Below are positions 9,542-18,954 of a stretch of 64,000 bases of DNA, piece after piece. Each line of letters begins with the position of its first letter. Position 1 is the first letter of the stretch. The position numbers and the translations under genes are program-made. This stretch comes from Candidatus Pantoea floridensis (GTDB taxonomy: Bacteria; Pseudomonadota; Gammaproteobacteria; Enterobacterales; Enterobacteriaceae), in NCBI RefSeq assembly GCF_900215435.1, contig NZ_OCMY01000001.1:4278001-4342000 (forward strand), given 5' to 3'. The notes beneath the pieces are model-generated. The model was not told where the DNA came from, did no database searches, and saw only the letters and a program-made list of their open reading frames with translations.

Positions 9542-9898
9542 TTATTCCCGGAAGACACAGAAGGTGAGATGCCGCCGTCGCAGCGGTGGAAACAGTAGTG
9601 TGCAGTGATAGCCGACAGACTTCGTGGCTGGCGTAAAGCTAGCCATTAACGCTAATAGCAACAGCAGAAAGGGCAATGCAGTATCAAGGAGCGGTGCCGT
9701 GCCGCCGAGGGATTTCGCGCTCAGTGCACAGGGCTTTTCGCTGCCGCTGGCATCGTCAACACATTGAGTTTGCCCGGAGGCGTTGATCTGCGGGAACGGC
9801 GCGGAGGGCAAATTGAAGCTGCGCTGGACGAGACAAAATGCCAGCACCAGACAAACCAGTGCCAGAATCCATTTTGCGCGTGATAGCGATATCGTCAT
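9542..9898 (-). CDS. scsA: ScsA-like membrane protein of the copper-tolerance operon
   Basis: A 118-residue protein with an N-terminal membrane segment (about 8-25), a short periplasmic loop with two cysteines, a second membrane segment (about 73-90) and a basic C-terminal tail ending in HLTFCVFRE. Size, layout and tail agree with what I recall of Salmonella ScsA, and it lies directly upstream of scsB on the same strand. A GAGG ribosome site precedes the ATG. The function of ScsA is not established. Confidence 0.75.
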   Translation of the reverse strand: MTISLSRAKWILALVCLVLAFCLVQRSFNLPSAPFPQINASGQTQCVDDASGSEKPCALSAKSLGGTAPLLDTALPFLLLLLALMASFTPATKSVGYHCTLLFPPLRRRHLTFCVFRE

Positions 9899-10004
9899 GC
9901 CGCAGCCTCAGAGAAAAGTGCGGGCATTTTATGCATCTACAGCAGAAACACCAAGCTTTGCAGTGTAAACTTTTGTCTTTATTGTACGGAGCGTGTTTTG
10001 AGAC

Positions 10005-10090
10005 GGTGGGCATGAATGCCCACCCTACGTGATGAGCAACCTATACACCGCACGATCCACCGTAGGATCGCCATTCATGGCGACCAGGTC
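10005..10090. repeat. Dispersed two-palindrome repeat, copy A
   Basis: The palindrome GGTGGGCATGAATGCCCACC followed by CTAC, then a spacer of about 35 bp, then GTAGGATCGCCAT and ATGGCGACC forming a second palindrome. Related copies lie near 18.1, 32.2 and 33.4 kb, all between genes. Confidence 0.8.
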
Positions 10091-10105
10091 AATCGCAGCA
10101 TGCGG

Positions 10106-10900
10106 CTAAACAATATCATCCACGACGCCGCCATCAACGCGCAGCGCGGCGCCCGACGTGGCTGATGCCTGTTTCGAACAGACATACACCACCATATTCG
10201 CGACCTCTTCCACCGTGGCAGCACGCTGAATGACGGAGCTTGGCCGCTGGGCCATCACAAACTCTTTCGCTAACGCTTCCAGCGGTTTGCCGGTGCGTTT
10301 CACTTCATCTTCCATCATGGCGGCAAAACCGTCGGAAAGCGTTGGCCCCGGCAGCACGCTATTCACCGTTACCCCACTGCCCGCCGCCACTTTTGCCAGA
10401 CCACGCGCCAGCGACAGCTGCGCCGTTTTACTGACGCCGTAATGCAGCATATCGGCGGGAATGTTGAGAGCCGATTCAGAAGAGATAAACACTACCCGTC
10501 CCCAGCCGCGTTTCACCATCTCCGGCAACAACGCGCGCGACAAGCGGACACCTGACATCACATTGGTTTGCCAGTAGGCATCCCAGGTTTCGTCATCCAC
10601 CTCAAAGAAATCCTGCGGTCCGTAAATACCGGCGTTATTTACCAGAATATCGATCGGCGGCAAGCCGTTAAGCAGTTGCCTGACACCCTGCGCACTGCCG
10701 AGGTCGGCGATAACGGTATGGATTTTTGCGCCCGCCACCAGGCCGTTGAGCTTCTCGCGTGCACGGCTGACCGATGCTTCACTGCGTCCGTTCAGGACCA
10801 CTTCCGCGCCGCTGGCGGCCAGACCTTGTGCGATGGCAAAACCTATGCCGCCGGTGGAGGCGGTGACCAGCGCTGTTTTCCCGTGTAAATCGATATTCAT
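10106..10900 (-). CDS. Short-chain dehydrogenase/reductase
   Basis: A 264-residue SDR enzyme. The cofactor motif TASTGGIG is at the N-terminus, NNAG near residue 88, and the catalytic Ser and Tyr-x3-Lys (YGVSK) follow. ATG 10900 has GAGG eight bases upstream; the upstream extension has no family match. It lies 160 bp downstream of the P-loop kinase gene on the same strand, so it might belong with the sugar operon, but the gap and lack of overlap leave this open. Substrate unknown. Confidence 0.88.
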   Translation of the reverse strand: MNIDLHGKTALVTASTGGIGFAIAQGLAASGAEVVLNGRSEASVSRAREKLNGLVAGAKIHTVIADLGSAQGVRQLLNGLPPIDILVNNAGIYGPQDFFEVDDETWDAYWQTNVMSGVRLSRALLPEMVKRGWGRVVFISSESALNIPADMLHYGVSKTAQLSLARGLAKVAAGSGVTVNSVLPGPTLSDGFAAMMEDEVKRTGKPLEALAKEFVMAQRPSSVIQRAATVEEVANMVVYVCSKQASATSGAALRVDGGVVDDIV

Positions 10901-11062
10901 GAAGGTTTCCTCTGTGAGCGTAATCACAAAAGCCTGGTAGAAGCTCAGCGACACGCATTGACGAAACATGCGATTAATCGAAAGACACGGCAAAACACGC
11001 GCTGAATTTTCGTCTAATGGCAGCTGTTCAGGCCTCTCCTTTTGCCTGTTGCAGACAGGAAT

Positions 11063-11647
11063 TTAACCTGATGCTGATAAAGCAGGCTGGGCAGCGATGG
11101 GCACTCGCAGCTGGCGTTGCAGCCAGGCAAAAGCCGCCGCTTCGTCCGGATCGCGCGCATCCAGTTGCAAAACCGGACCCAGCCCCATCGGCTGAGCGGT
11201 TTCCGCAAGCTTGCGCAGTTCCGGTAGATACTCCGCCCCCGGATGCCCGGGCATACGATCCGTCAAACGCGACTGATAACGCGTTACCGCATCATCCGGC
11301 GTAATCGCCAGCCACAGCTCCAGCACCCGCGTCACGTTCGCCTTTTGCAATCCTTGCTGCAGTACTTCACGCGGCTGAAAGCCAAACCAGGCGTCGATTA
11401 TGTAGATGCAGCGCGTCGGCGCCTGCGCCACCACGTTCCAGATCGCCTGATAGGCCGCACAGCCCAGTTGTCGATTGCGCTGCCGATCCACCGGTGCAAA
11501 GCTGGCCATAAACGGCTCTTTCAGACCATCCAGCGTTAATACCGGCAAGCCAAACTGCTCTGCCAGTGCGCGGGTCAGCGTGCTTTTGCCGGAAGCGGGA
11601 ATGCCGTTTACCAGCACGACGATTTTCTCTTCGCTATGGGTTGTCAT
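11063..11647 (-). CDS. P-loop kinase (AAA/shikimate-kinase-like fold)
   Basis: A 194-residue protein with Walker A motif GIPASGKS at about residues 15-22 and small-molecule kinase architecture. It overlaps the PTS IIA stop by four bases, so it is the last tightly coupled gene of the sugar operon. A kinase acting on the operon's sugar or on a protein is possible; the target cannot be read from the sequence. Confidence 0.8.
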   Translation of the reverse strand: MTTHSEEKIVVLVNGIPASGKSTLTRALAEQFGLPVLTLDGLKEPFMASFAPVDRQRNRQLGCAAYQAIWNVVAQAPTRCIYIIDAWFGFQPREVLQQGLQKANVTRVLELWLAITPDDAVTRYQSRLTDRMPGHPGAEYLPELRKLAETAQPMGLGPVLQLDARDPDEAAAFAWLQRQLRVPIAAQPALSASG

Positions 11648-12081
11648 AGGATATCTATCACCTCCGCAGCGCTGCTGGCATTGCGCAGGCGCACCAGCGT
11701 CTCTTCATCTTCCAGCAGCGTGACAATCGCGCGGATGCCCTCTTCAATGTGGGCGTTGCTGTCACGCGCACCGAACATAATCACGATGTCGGCTTTATCG
11801 CTGCCATCAAACGAAATCGGCTCATCCAGTACGATCATGCTGAAACAGTCTTTCAACACGCCGGTTTCCGGCCGTGCATGAGGAATGGCAATGCCCTCCT
11901 CAAACACGTAATAAGCGCCGTGCTCCAGCGTGTTGGCGATAACCGCTTCCGGATAGCTGGCCTTGATGTAGCCGCCGTTGAGCAGCGGCAGCGCGGCCAG
12001 CGCGATCACCTCGCGCCAGTCCATGGCGCTGATCCCGACCTGAATCGCACTCGCTTCCTGCAGCAGCTGTTTAATGCTCAT
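11644..12081 (-). CDS. PTS EIIA, mannitol/fructose or ascorbate type
   Basis: A 145-residue cytoplasmic phosphocarrier with the phospho-histidine in GIAIPHARPE. This type pairs with the UlaA-like IIC encoded further upstream. A strong AAGGAGG ribosome site precedes the ATG. It takes phosphate from HPr and passes it to the IIB subunit. Confidence 0.9.
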   Translation of the reverse strand: MSIKQLLQEASAIQVGISAMDWREVIALAALPLLNGGYIKASYPEAVIANTLEHGAYYVFEEGIAIPHARPETGVLKDCFSMIVLDEPISFDGSDKADIVIMFGARDSNAHIEEGIRAIVTLLEDEETLVRLRNASSAAEVIDIL

Positions 12082-12090
12082 ACTGCCTCC

Positions 12091-12360
12091 TTAAAAGGAT
12101 TTGCGAATGGTATTACGCAGTTCATCAATTTTAACGAACAGCGGATCAATTTCCTGACGGAAGCGGTGGCTTTTAGCAAAAAGCGTTAATGCGCGGTTAT
12201 ATTCCAGCATTAATTGCTTTTGCGTATCTTTCGCCTGCGGATTATTCGCCAACTGTTGTTCCAGTTCGTTTATTTTACCGCTGATCGCTTCAGCCTGAAG
12301 ATCTATTTCCTGTGAATCCTGGCTCTTATTTTCCAAGCCCTTTTTCAAGAATCCAAACAT
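12091..12360 (-). CDS. Small coiled-coil protein in the sugar operon
   Basis: An 89-residue charged, helical protein with no membrane segment and a probable coiled coil across residues 20-60. It starts after a CAGGAG ribosome site and ends 9 bp before the IIA gene. I do not recognise a family. Its place between aldolase and IIA suggests a role tied to this pathway. Confidence 0.75.
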   Translation of the reverse strand: MFGFLKKGLENKSQDSQEIDLQAEAISGKINELEQQLANNPQAKDTQKQLMLEYNRALTLFAKSHRFRQEIDPLFVKIDELRNTIRKSF

Positions 12361-12422
12361 AGCGTCTCCTGCCCCGAATGGCGCCGGGCACCTCAGGTTA
12401 TTACGTCATAAGTGATAAACTA

Positions 12423-13265
12423 TTAGCGGAACAGCTGAATCTTTTCTACCAGAACATTGGTTACGGCATCGTTAGCCGGTACAAGGAAATTACGTACGCT
12501 GTCGTTAACTTTGCCTTTTTCGAATGTCTGTTTGCAGTTCGCTACCCATTGCACGTTCATCTCAGTTCCGACGTTCACTTTCTCAATACCGCTGCGCACC
12601 GCCAGCCGCATATCTTCATCGCTCACCCCCGTGCCGCCGTGCAGCACCAGCGGTGTTTTCGTGGCGTCAGTGATTTCGGCGAGGCGCTGATGCTGAATGT
12701 GCGCTTTACCGGTATACAAGCCGTGTACGGTACCAATGGAGATGGCCAGCATATCCACACCGGTTTCTTCCACAAAGCGCTTAGCGTCATCGACCGTGGT
12801 GAAAGCTGTTTCGCTCATGGCGACGACTTTGCCGTCTTCTGAACCGCCAATCGCACCCAGCTCCGCTTCGACTGAGACATCCAGCGGACGCGCCATATCA
12901 ATAACACGACGCGTATTGGCAATATTTTCTTCAATCGGTAAATGTGAGCCGTCATACATAATAGAGCTGAAGCCAGCATCCAGCGCAGTTTGAATCGCCG
13001 CTAAATCGGAACAGTGATCGAGGTGCAAACAGGTCGGGACATTGCGGCTCTCTGATAATGAGCGAATCGCATCCACCAATAATTTATGTCCGAGATATTT
13101 CGCGGTACCGGTAGATATCTGAATCATTAATGGGCTATTGGTTTTCTCTGCCGCGCTAAAAAAGGCCGGCAGCATTTCCAGACAGTGTAAATTAAAGGAA
13201 CCGAGCGCTTTAAATTCACGTTCTTTTGCCACCTGTAACAGATCGGTAAAATTATAAAGTTTCAT
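12423..13265 (-). CDS. Class II ketose-bisphosphate aldolase
   Basis: A 280-residue zinc aldolase of the KbaY/GatY/FbaA family. Zinc-binding histidines lie in HLDHCSD (about 80-86), in GTVHGLYTG and in LHGGTG. The segment MYDGSHLPIEENI is typical of tagatose-bisphosphate-type aldolases. ATG 13265 has GAGGAA seven bases ahead and overlaps the IIC gene by 14 bp, showing coupling. It would split the bisphosphate formed by the PFK-like kinase into two trioses. Exact sugar stereochemistry is not readable. Confidence 0.92.
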   Translation of the reverse strand: MKLYNFTDLLQVAKEREFKALGSFNLHCLEMLPAFFSAAEKTNSPLMIQISTGTAKYLGHKLLVDAIRSLSESRNVPTCLHLDHCSDLAAIQTALDAGFSSIMYDGSHLPIEENIANTRRVIDMARPLDVSVEAELGAIGGSEDGKVVAMSETAFTTVDDAKRFVEETGVDMLAISIGTVHGLYTGKAHIQHQRLAEITDATKTPLVLHGGTGVSDEDMRLAVRSGIEKVNVGTEMNVQWVANCKQTFEKGKVNDSVRNFLVPANDAVTNVLVEKIQLFR

Positions 13266-14625
13266 GGAGCTTTTCCTCATGGGATTTAGATTTCGTGGAT
13301 TTTCCGTTAACAAACCAGGCGAGAAGCGTAATAAAGACAATAAACAGGGCGACGAACAGCCAGTTATTCTGGAACGCGTGACCGAGCACCAGCCCGGTAC
13401 TGATGACATCCGAATCACTGAAGGTCACGCCGGTGAAACCATAGCTTTCCAGCATCGGCACCAGAATCGCCGGCAGGAAGGTAATGAATAAACCGTGAAC
13501 GAAGCCGCCGATCATCGCACCACGACGTCCACCCAGCGCATTGCCAAACACCCCTGCGGTGCCACCGGCAAAGAAGTTGGTCAGCAGCCCTGGCAGAATC
13601 ATCGCCAGACCAAACATCGGGAACACCAGCATGCCAACCACCGAACCCAGGGTGGTGGCGAGGAAGCCGACGATCACCGCATTTGGGGCATAGGGGAACA
13701 TCACCGGGCAATCGAGCGCAGGTTTGGCATCGGGAACCAGGCGCATGGCAATACCGCGGAAAGCCGGCACCAATTCATTCAGCAGCAGACGCACGCCGCT
13801 GTACAGCACGAACACGCCGCACACGAACTGAATTGACTGCATAAAGGCATACATCAGGTAGTTCATGCCGTTGCTGTACTGGCCGATAAATTCCGGACCG
13901 GCGGCAACCGCAGGAATCAGGTACATCGGCACCATCACCACGGCCATCGACAGGTAGGTATCCTGCAGGAATTTAAAGTTGTCGGGCAGTTTGAGATCTT
14001 CGGTAGAGCGCGAGCCTTTGCCGACCACCTTCGCCACCGCCGCCGTCAGCAGATAGCCGATGGTGCAGAAATGTCCGAGCGCCACGTCGTCGGAGTCGGT
14101 GATGCGGCGCACCACCGGTTGGGCTAGCGCAGGCATGACAACCGCCATAATGCCGCCAAAAATGCCGCCGGTAAGGATCAGAGGTAAGCCTGTTAGCCCC
14201 GCTTTATAGCCAATCACCGCACCAATCGTCGCCATCCACAGCAGCGCCTGACCGGTAAGGAAGATGTATTTGAACGGTGTCAGGCGCGCGATAATGATGT
14301 TGACGATAAAGATCACCAACAGCGTCAGCGCCACTTCTGAACCCAGCTCGCGGTTCGCTAACCCGGCGATGGCGGCAACGTCGGTGATATAACCCTGCAT
14401 GCCAAAACCGTGGGTGAAAATGGTGTTCAGGAAAGTTAAGGTACCGACAATAATGTTGATACCGGCCATCATAATTAAGAAACCGAGCAGGGTTTTAAAG
14501 GTGCCTTCCACCACCTTGCCCGCCGATTTTTTTTGCAGTAGCAGACCAATCAGGGCGATAAAGGCAATCAGTATTGACGCCTGCCCTAATAGATCTTTTA
14601 CCAGGAAGTCGATCACACTATTCAT
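13252..14625 (-). CDS. PTS EIIC, UlaA (ascorbate) family
   Basis: A 457-residue polytopic inner-membrane permease. It aligns in memory with E. coli UlaA over the GTFKTLLGF, EDLKLP and APNAVIVGF segments, so it belongs to the AG/UlaA superfamily and not the galactitol one. ATG 14625 is preferred for its AAGG ribosome site. The IIB gene overlaps upstream and the aldolase downstream. The sugar is unknown; the PFK and aldolase neighbours argue against ascorbate. Confidence 0.9.
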   Translation of the reverse strand: MNSVIDFLVKDLLGQASILIAFIALIGLLLQKKSAGKVVEGTFKTLLGFLIMMAGINIIVGTLTFLNTIFTHGFGMQGYITDVAAIAGLANRELGSEVALTLLVIFIVNIIIARLTPFKYIFLTGQALLWMATIGAVIGYKAGLTGLPLILTGGIFGGIMAVVMPALAQPVVRRITDSDDVALGHFCTIGYLLTAAVAKVVGKGSRSTEDLKLPDNFKFLQDTYLSMAVVMVPMYLIPAVAAGPEFIGQYSNGMNYLMYAFMQSIQFVCGVFVLYSGVRLLLNELVPAFRGIAMRLVPDAKPALDCPVMFPYAPNAVIVGFLATTLGSVVGMLVFPMFGLAMILPGLLTNFFAGGTAGVFGNALGGRRGAMIGGFVHGLFITFLPAILVPMLESYGFTGVTFSDSDVISTGLVLGHAFQNNWLFVALFIVFITLLAWFVNGKSTKSKSHEEKLHETL

Positions 14626-14932
14626 GATTAGCAACCTTTAAGTTACGTTCTTTCATAAACGCCACGATTTTTTCTTCAATTTCCGCTTTATCAGTCAGCT
14701 TGTTGAGAATAATCACCCGCTTAATTTGCTCCGGGCTGGCATCGGCATTTAACACATCAGCAAACGCTTTCTGAGTTAAAATCATGTCGGATTTAAAGGC
14801 GTTGGCTTCAGAAATAGTGGTGTGATCAATATCGGCTTCGATTTCGAGCTTCTTTAATACCGACTTAGCGCTCATCTCGATTGCGAAACTCGATCCAAGA
14901 CCGCATCCACAGACACATAATATTTTCAGCAT
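14618..14932 (-). CDS. PTS EIIB, UlaB/lactose type
   Basis: A 104-residue cytoplasmic subunit with the phospho-cysteine loop CVCGCGLGSS at residues 6-15. It receives phosphate from the IIA gene product of the same operon and hands it to the incoming sugar. It lies 10 bp after the kinase gene and overlaps the IIC start. Confidence 0.92.
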   Translation of the reverse strand: MLKILCVCGCGLGSSFAIEMSAKSVLKKLEIEADIDHTTISEANAFKSDMILTQKAFADVLNADASPEQIKRVIILNKLTDKAEIEEKIVAFMKERNLKVANHE

Positions 14933-14942
14933 GGCTATTTCC

Positions 14943-15923
14943 TCACAGAATTTGCAGTTGTTTAGCGAGTTTATAATGATGCCCTTCAGTATCGACCAGG
15001 CGTTTTTTCATGCTTATTAAATCAATCGGAATCGGTCGATTACTGCCATTAATAATGACCGCTTTATTGCGCATTCCCGACTGAATACAACGCGCGACTT
15101 CACTGGCCATAATGGTGCCCTGATAAATCTCTTCACAGGTGGGATCGCCATTTCGCAGGCCATAACCGATAATAGTTTTACGAATACGTACGCCAATCAG
15201 CGGTTCAATTTGTTTTATTAAGGTATCAATGGCGCCCTGAAACCCCGGTGAATATTCACGGGTATAGCCTTCCGAGCACAATATAATCACGCTGTTCTGC
15301 GCGGCCAGCCGCTGTGTGATGCGCTCGGCCAGTTCCTGCGGTGCAATCTGGCATTCTGGAATCAGCGCAAAATCCGCATTGGACTTGATCGCCGACTGTA
15401 ACGTTAATTCCCCACAATAGCCGCCGAGTAGCTCCACCATGAATACGCGGCCGGTTAACGCGCGGCCGGTATTGCGTAATTTTGCCACCTCTTTTAATAC
15501 CTGCTCGCAGGCAGTGGAGAAACCAATACTGTAGTCACTGCCAAAGACGTCATTATCGATAGTCATACCCACGCCAAAACAGTTGACGCCAAATTCGCTC
15601 AGCGTGTGCAAAAATTGTAATGAACCGTCACCTCCCGCCATAATTACTACGTCAATACGCAGCGACTTGAGGTGTTTAGCAATGATTTCATATTCCGGGC
15701 GAATTAATTTCCTTGTCGTTCTTCCTGACTGCATTACCGGAATTGAAGCGATGGCGTAATCGACTAAATCACGATGGGATATTTCCCGGTGATTGTTTTC
15801 CAGTAAACCAGGAATGCCGCCATTGAATAACACCATTTCCGCTTTAGTCAGACGGGATATTTGATAAACAAAGTTATTAATCCCGGTAACATCTCCACCG
15901 CTGATCACCATGCCAATTCTCAT
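14943..15923 (-). CDS. 6-phosphofructokinase-like sugar-phosphate kinase
   Basis: A 326-residue PfkA-family kinase. The motifs are present in order but diverged: SGGDVTGIN at the N-terminus, AGGDGS, TIDND with the catalytic Asp, MVELLGGYCG and LRNGDP. ATG 15923 gives the family N-terminus and has AAGG nine bases upstream. As first gene of a PTS/aldolase operon it probably phosphorylates the imported sugar phosphate to a bisphosphate. The divergence from housekeeping PfkA fits a different substrate, such as tagatose-6-phosphate or an analogue (inference). Confidence 0.85.
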   Translation of the reverse strand: MRIGMVISGGDVTGINNFVYQISRLTKAEMVLFNGGIPGLLENNHREISHRDLVDYAIASIPVMQSGRTTRKLIRPEYEIIAKHLKSLRIDVVIMAGGDGSLQFLHTLSEFGVNCFGVGMTIDNDVFGSDYSIGFSTACEQVLKEVAKLRNTGRALTGRVFMVELLGGYCGELTLQSAIKSNADFALIPECQIAPQELAERITQRLAAQNSVIILCSEGYTREYSPGFQGAIDTLIKQIEPLIGVRIRKTIIGYGLRNGDPTCEEIYQGTIMASEVARCIQSGMRNKAVIINGSNRPIPIDLISMKKRLVDTEGHHYKLAKQLQIL

Positions 15924-16358
15924 TGCCATCATCCTTCATGCTGTGCGTCTGATATTCATTCTTCCGATTAACCGCAGTGCTATTTGCAACGAATGTCACA
16001 CTTTTGCCATGAATTTGCTGCCAGAGATCGTTGACACAGGGTTTTGATGAGTCTTTTTTGTGATTAAAATCACATTGCCAATTCTGATTAAAATATGAAT
16101 TATTCATTTAAATCATAAGGTTATATTTACATTTATCTTTGCGCCCCGCTGGCCTTAATATCTTTACTGACACTCTTTTTCTTTCACTCTATTTTGTGAT
16201 TTCCCGCGCATTTTTATCGTTTCCGCGCGTTTATTCCGTGAAAGTTAAAGGGATAATGATTACGTGCGTTATTTCCGCATCCGTGCCAGTCAATGATTGA
16301 CTCAATGTTGCTGCACTTGTCCAATATGAATGCAAATAATTAGCGAAGAAGAGAGAAG
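15924..16358. other. Divergent intergenic region, sugar operon / dld
   Basis: An AT-rich 435-bp control region. Besides the CRP site it holds no ORF, tRNA or strong terminator that I can see. It must contain the leftward operon promoter and the rightward dld promoter; neither can be placed with certainty. Confidence 0.6.
16059..16074. promoter_or_regulatory. CRP site upstream of the sugar operon
   Basis: TGTGA-TTAAAA-TCACA, a perfect CRP palindrome about 136 bp before the kinase start and about 290 bp before dld, so it most likely serves the leftward operon. Confidence 0.8.
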
Positions 16359-18059
16359 ATGAGTATTCCGCAGGAGATGTTGCGTCACCTGGCTGGCGTG
16401 GTGGGTGAGAAACAGTTATTAACCCATGCCGATGATAAAGCCTGGTACATAAAAGGCTTCCGTGTGGGGCGTGGCGAAGCGCTGGCGGTGGTGTTACCGC
16501 AAACCCTGCTGCAGCTATGGCAGACACTGCAGGTTTGCGTCGCCCATGACGCCATTGTGCTTATGCAAGCCTCAAATACCGGCGTTACCGGCGGATCAAC
16601 GCCCGACGGCAACGATTACGATCGCGATGTGGTGATCATCAGCACCCGCCAGTTAAAAGGTGTGCAGGTCATTGATCAGGCGCGTCAGGTCATTGCCTTC
16701 CCAGGTACCACCCTCACTGAACTGGAACAGACCTTACAGCCTTTAGGGCGTGAACCGCATTCTGTGATTGGCTCATCCTGCATCGGCGCGTCTGTGGTGG
16801 GCGGGATTTGTAATAACTCCGGCGGCTCACTGATTCGTCGCGGCCCGGCCTTTACTGAAAAGTCCCTGTTCGCGCGCATCCATGACGATGGCCGCTTAGA
16901 AATGGTTAATCATCTCGGTATTGCGCTGGGCGAAACGCCAGAGGCCATGCTGGAAGCACTGACGCAGCAGCAGTATCAAACTGGTGAACAACCCGACTGG
17001 CAGGGAAAGATTTGGGCCGAAGATTATGCCGATCGCCTGCGTGATGTCACCGCTGATTCCCCGGCACGTTTTAATGGCGACCTCCGTTATCTGCACGACA
17101 GTTCCGGCAGCGCCGGTAAAGTGGTGGTGTTTGCCGTGCGTTTGCCCACCTTTGAGGCCAGCACCGGTAGCGATACCTTTTACATCGGTACCAATGATGA
17201 GAATGTGCTGGTGGAACTGCGTCGCTATCTGTTGACCCGCATGAGCGAGCTGCCGTTACAGGCGGAATATATCCATCGTAACGCCTTTGATTTGACGGTG
17301 CGCTACGCCAAACATATGTATCTGGCAATACGTAAACTCGGTCCGCAGGCCATTCCGCAAATGATGGCGAATAAAGCCAAATGGGATGTGCGCATCAGCC
17401 ATTTGAAATTCCTGCCGCGCAATTTTGTTGATCGGATGCTGCAATGCTTTAATCAGCTCACACCGAGCTTTATCGCGCCGCGCATTATGGATTACCGCAG
17501 CGAGTATCAACATCATTTGATGATCAAAGTTGAGTCTCAGCAAAGCGCTGAGCTACACGTTCTGTTGCAGGCATTCTTTGCGGCTCATCAGGGCGGCTTT
17601 TTCCATTGCGATGCACGTGAAGCGGCAGATGCCTTCCTGGTACGTTTTGGCGTTGGCGGCTGCACCATTTCCTACTGCGATACGCTGGGTTATAACCCTA
17701 ACGAGCGGTTGGTCGCCTTTGACGTGGCGCTGCGTCGTAATGATGATGCGTGGCGCCTGACGCTGCCGGATCACCTGGCGGCACAGGTGCAGGTCGATTC
17801 ATGTTGCGGGCATTTCTTCTGTTTCGTGAATCATCAGGATTATGTACTGAAGCCGGGCTATGATGCCAAAGCGTTTAAGGAAGAGGTGAAGCGGTATCTG
17901 GAGCAGCGCGGGGCTAAATATCCCGCCGAGCACAACGTTGGACACCTCTATCAGGCTTCATGCGAGCATGTGGATCACTGGAAACAGCTCGATCCTACCA
18001 ACAGCTGCAATCCGGGGATTGGCAAAACCAGCAAGAAGAAGTTTTGGCGGGAAATGTAG
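16359..18059 (+). CDS. dld: Quinone-dependent D-lactate dehydrogenase
   Basis: Membrane-bound FAD enzyme that oxidises D-lactate to pyruvate and reduces quinone. The 566 residues are close to E. coli Dld (571). The FAD domain shows ASNTGVTGGSTP and GSSCIGASVVGGICNNSGGS, and the C-terminal part holds the typical SCCGHFF and NSCNPGIGKTS segments. It is a single gene, divergent from the sugar operon. Confidence 0.97.
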   Translation: MSIPQEMLRHLAGVVGEKQLLTHADDKAWYIKGFRVGRGEALAVVLPQTLLQLWQTLQVCVAHDAIVLMQASNTGVTGGSTPDGNDYDRDVVIISTRQLKGVQVIDQARQVIAFPGTTLTELEQTLQPLGREPHSVIGSSCIGASVVGGICNNSGGSLIRRGPAFTEKSLFARIHDDGRLEMVNHLGIALGETPEAMLEALTQQQYQTGEQPDWQGKIWAEDYADRLRDVTADSPARFNGDLRYLHDSSGSAGKVVVFAVRLPTFEASTGSDTFYIGTNDENVLVELRRYLLTRMSELPLQAEYIHRNAFDLTVRYAKHMYLAIRKLGPQAIPQMMANKAKWDVRISHLKFLPRNFVDRMLQCFNQLTPSFIAPRIMDYRSEYQHHLMIKVESQQSAELHVLLQAFFAAHQGGFFHCDAREAADAFLVRFGVGGCTISYCDTLGYNPNERLVAFDVALRRNDDAWRLTLPDHLAAQVQVDSCCGHFFCFVNHQDYVLKPGYDAKAFKEEVKRYLEQRGAKYPAEHNVGHLYQASCEHVDHWKQLDPTNSCNPGIGKTSKKKFWREM

Positions 18060-18070
18060 CATCAGCAGCC

Positions 18071-18144
18071 AGGTCGCCATAAATGGCGACCCTACGGTTA
18101 TTTAGCGGGATTTCGTAGGGTGCGCATGCATGCGCACCTGGTCA
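18071..18144. repeat. Dispersed two-palindrome repeat, copy B (inverted)
   Basis: Starts with AGGTCGCCATAAATGGCGAC then CCTAC, and ends with GTAGGGTGCGCATGCATGCG then CACC, the reverse order of copies A and C. It lies between dld and yceI (convergent). Confidence 0.85.
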
Positions 18145-18203
18145 ACACCAATGCGCATCCTGGGGGATTCATCGAGATGGTGACTCAGCAAACATCGATG
18201 CGA

Positions 18204-18788
18204 TTATTTCGCGTATGCTTCGGTTGAGATGGTCAACGTCACGTCATCGCCTACCGCTGGCACATACTTATCCAGCTTGAAATCCGAACGCTTAATCACG
18301 CCAGTGGCATCAAAACCAATCGCCTCTTTTTTCACCATCGGATGCATGCCCTGCTGATTCAGCGTGGCATGCAAGGTGATCGGCTTGGTAATCCCTTTCA
18401 ACGTCAGGTTACCTTCCACGTCGAATTTGTTATCACCCTTGGCTTCCACTTTGGTGCTGTGGAATACCGCTGAAGGATATTTTGCGGTATCGAAATACTC
18501 AGCACCGAGAAACTCTTTGGTCAATGCAGGTACGTGAGTATCAATTTGCGTAATCGGCAGCGTGACATCAACGCGCGACTGCTGCGGCTGATCCTTATCA
18601 AATACGATTGACCCTTTGCTATTCGGGATATCGGCCGTCGGGTGAGAGAAACCAAAGTGCGTCCAGGTCACGATGACCGAGGTGTGCGCCGGATCGAGGG
18701 CATACTGCATCGCTGCAGCCTGTGACAAGGGGGCATAAAGCGTAGCCGCCGCCAACAGTGGCAGCGCAAGACGGGTAACGTTTTTCAC
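18204..18788 (-). CDS. YceI-family periplasmic lipid-binding protein
   Basis: A 194-residue protein with a signal peptide (cleavage near SQAAA) and the YceI lipocalin-like beta barrel: DPAHTSV...WTHFGFSHP, then EFLGAEYFDTAKYPSAVF and NLTLKGITKPI. Family members bind isoprenoid-type lipids; the physiological role is unclear. GTG 18788 is chosen because AAGGA lies six bases upstream. Confidence 0.92.
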   Translation of the reverse strand: MKNVTRLALPLLAAATLYAPLSQAAAMQYALDPAHTSVIVTWTHFGFSHPTADIPNSKGSIVFDKDQPQQSRVDVTLPITQIDTHVPALTKEFLGAEYFDTAKYPSAVFHSTKVEAKGDNKFDVEGNLTLKGITKPITLHATLNQQGMHPMVKKEAIGFDATGVIKRSDFKLDKYVPAVGDDVTLTISTEAYAK

Positions 18789-18954
18789 TCGCAGTTCCTT
18801 TTAGTTCGGGATAATGCAGTGAGTGTCGCCCTTTACCTGGTAACTAACCAGTGAAGAGATTTGCTGGTGACTGTCAAATATATTCAAATATATCAATGAG
18901 TAATAATCATCATACGATAAAATCACAGCGCGTAAGTAGCATGCACGTTGCTTT

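Noticed and set aside
9899..9990. CpxR box before scsA
   Set aside because: GTAAA-N5-GTCTT near 9966 matches only one half-site well, so it was not listed as a feature.
11014..11208. 64-codon minus-strand ORF between the SDR and kinase genes
   Set aside because: It mostly overlaps the kinase gene in another frame and has no protein-like pattern.
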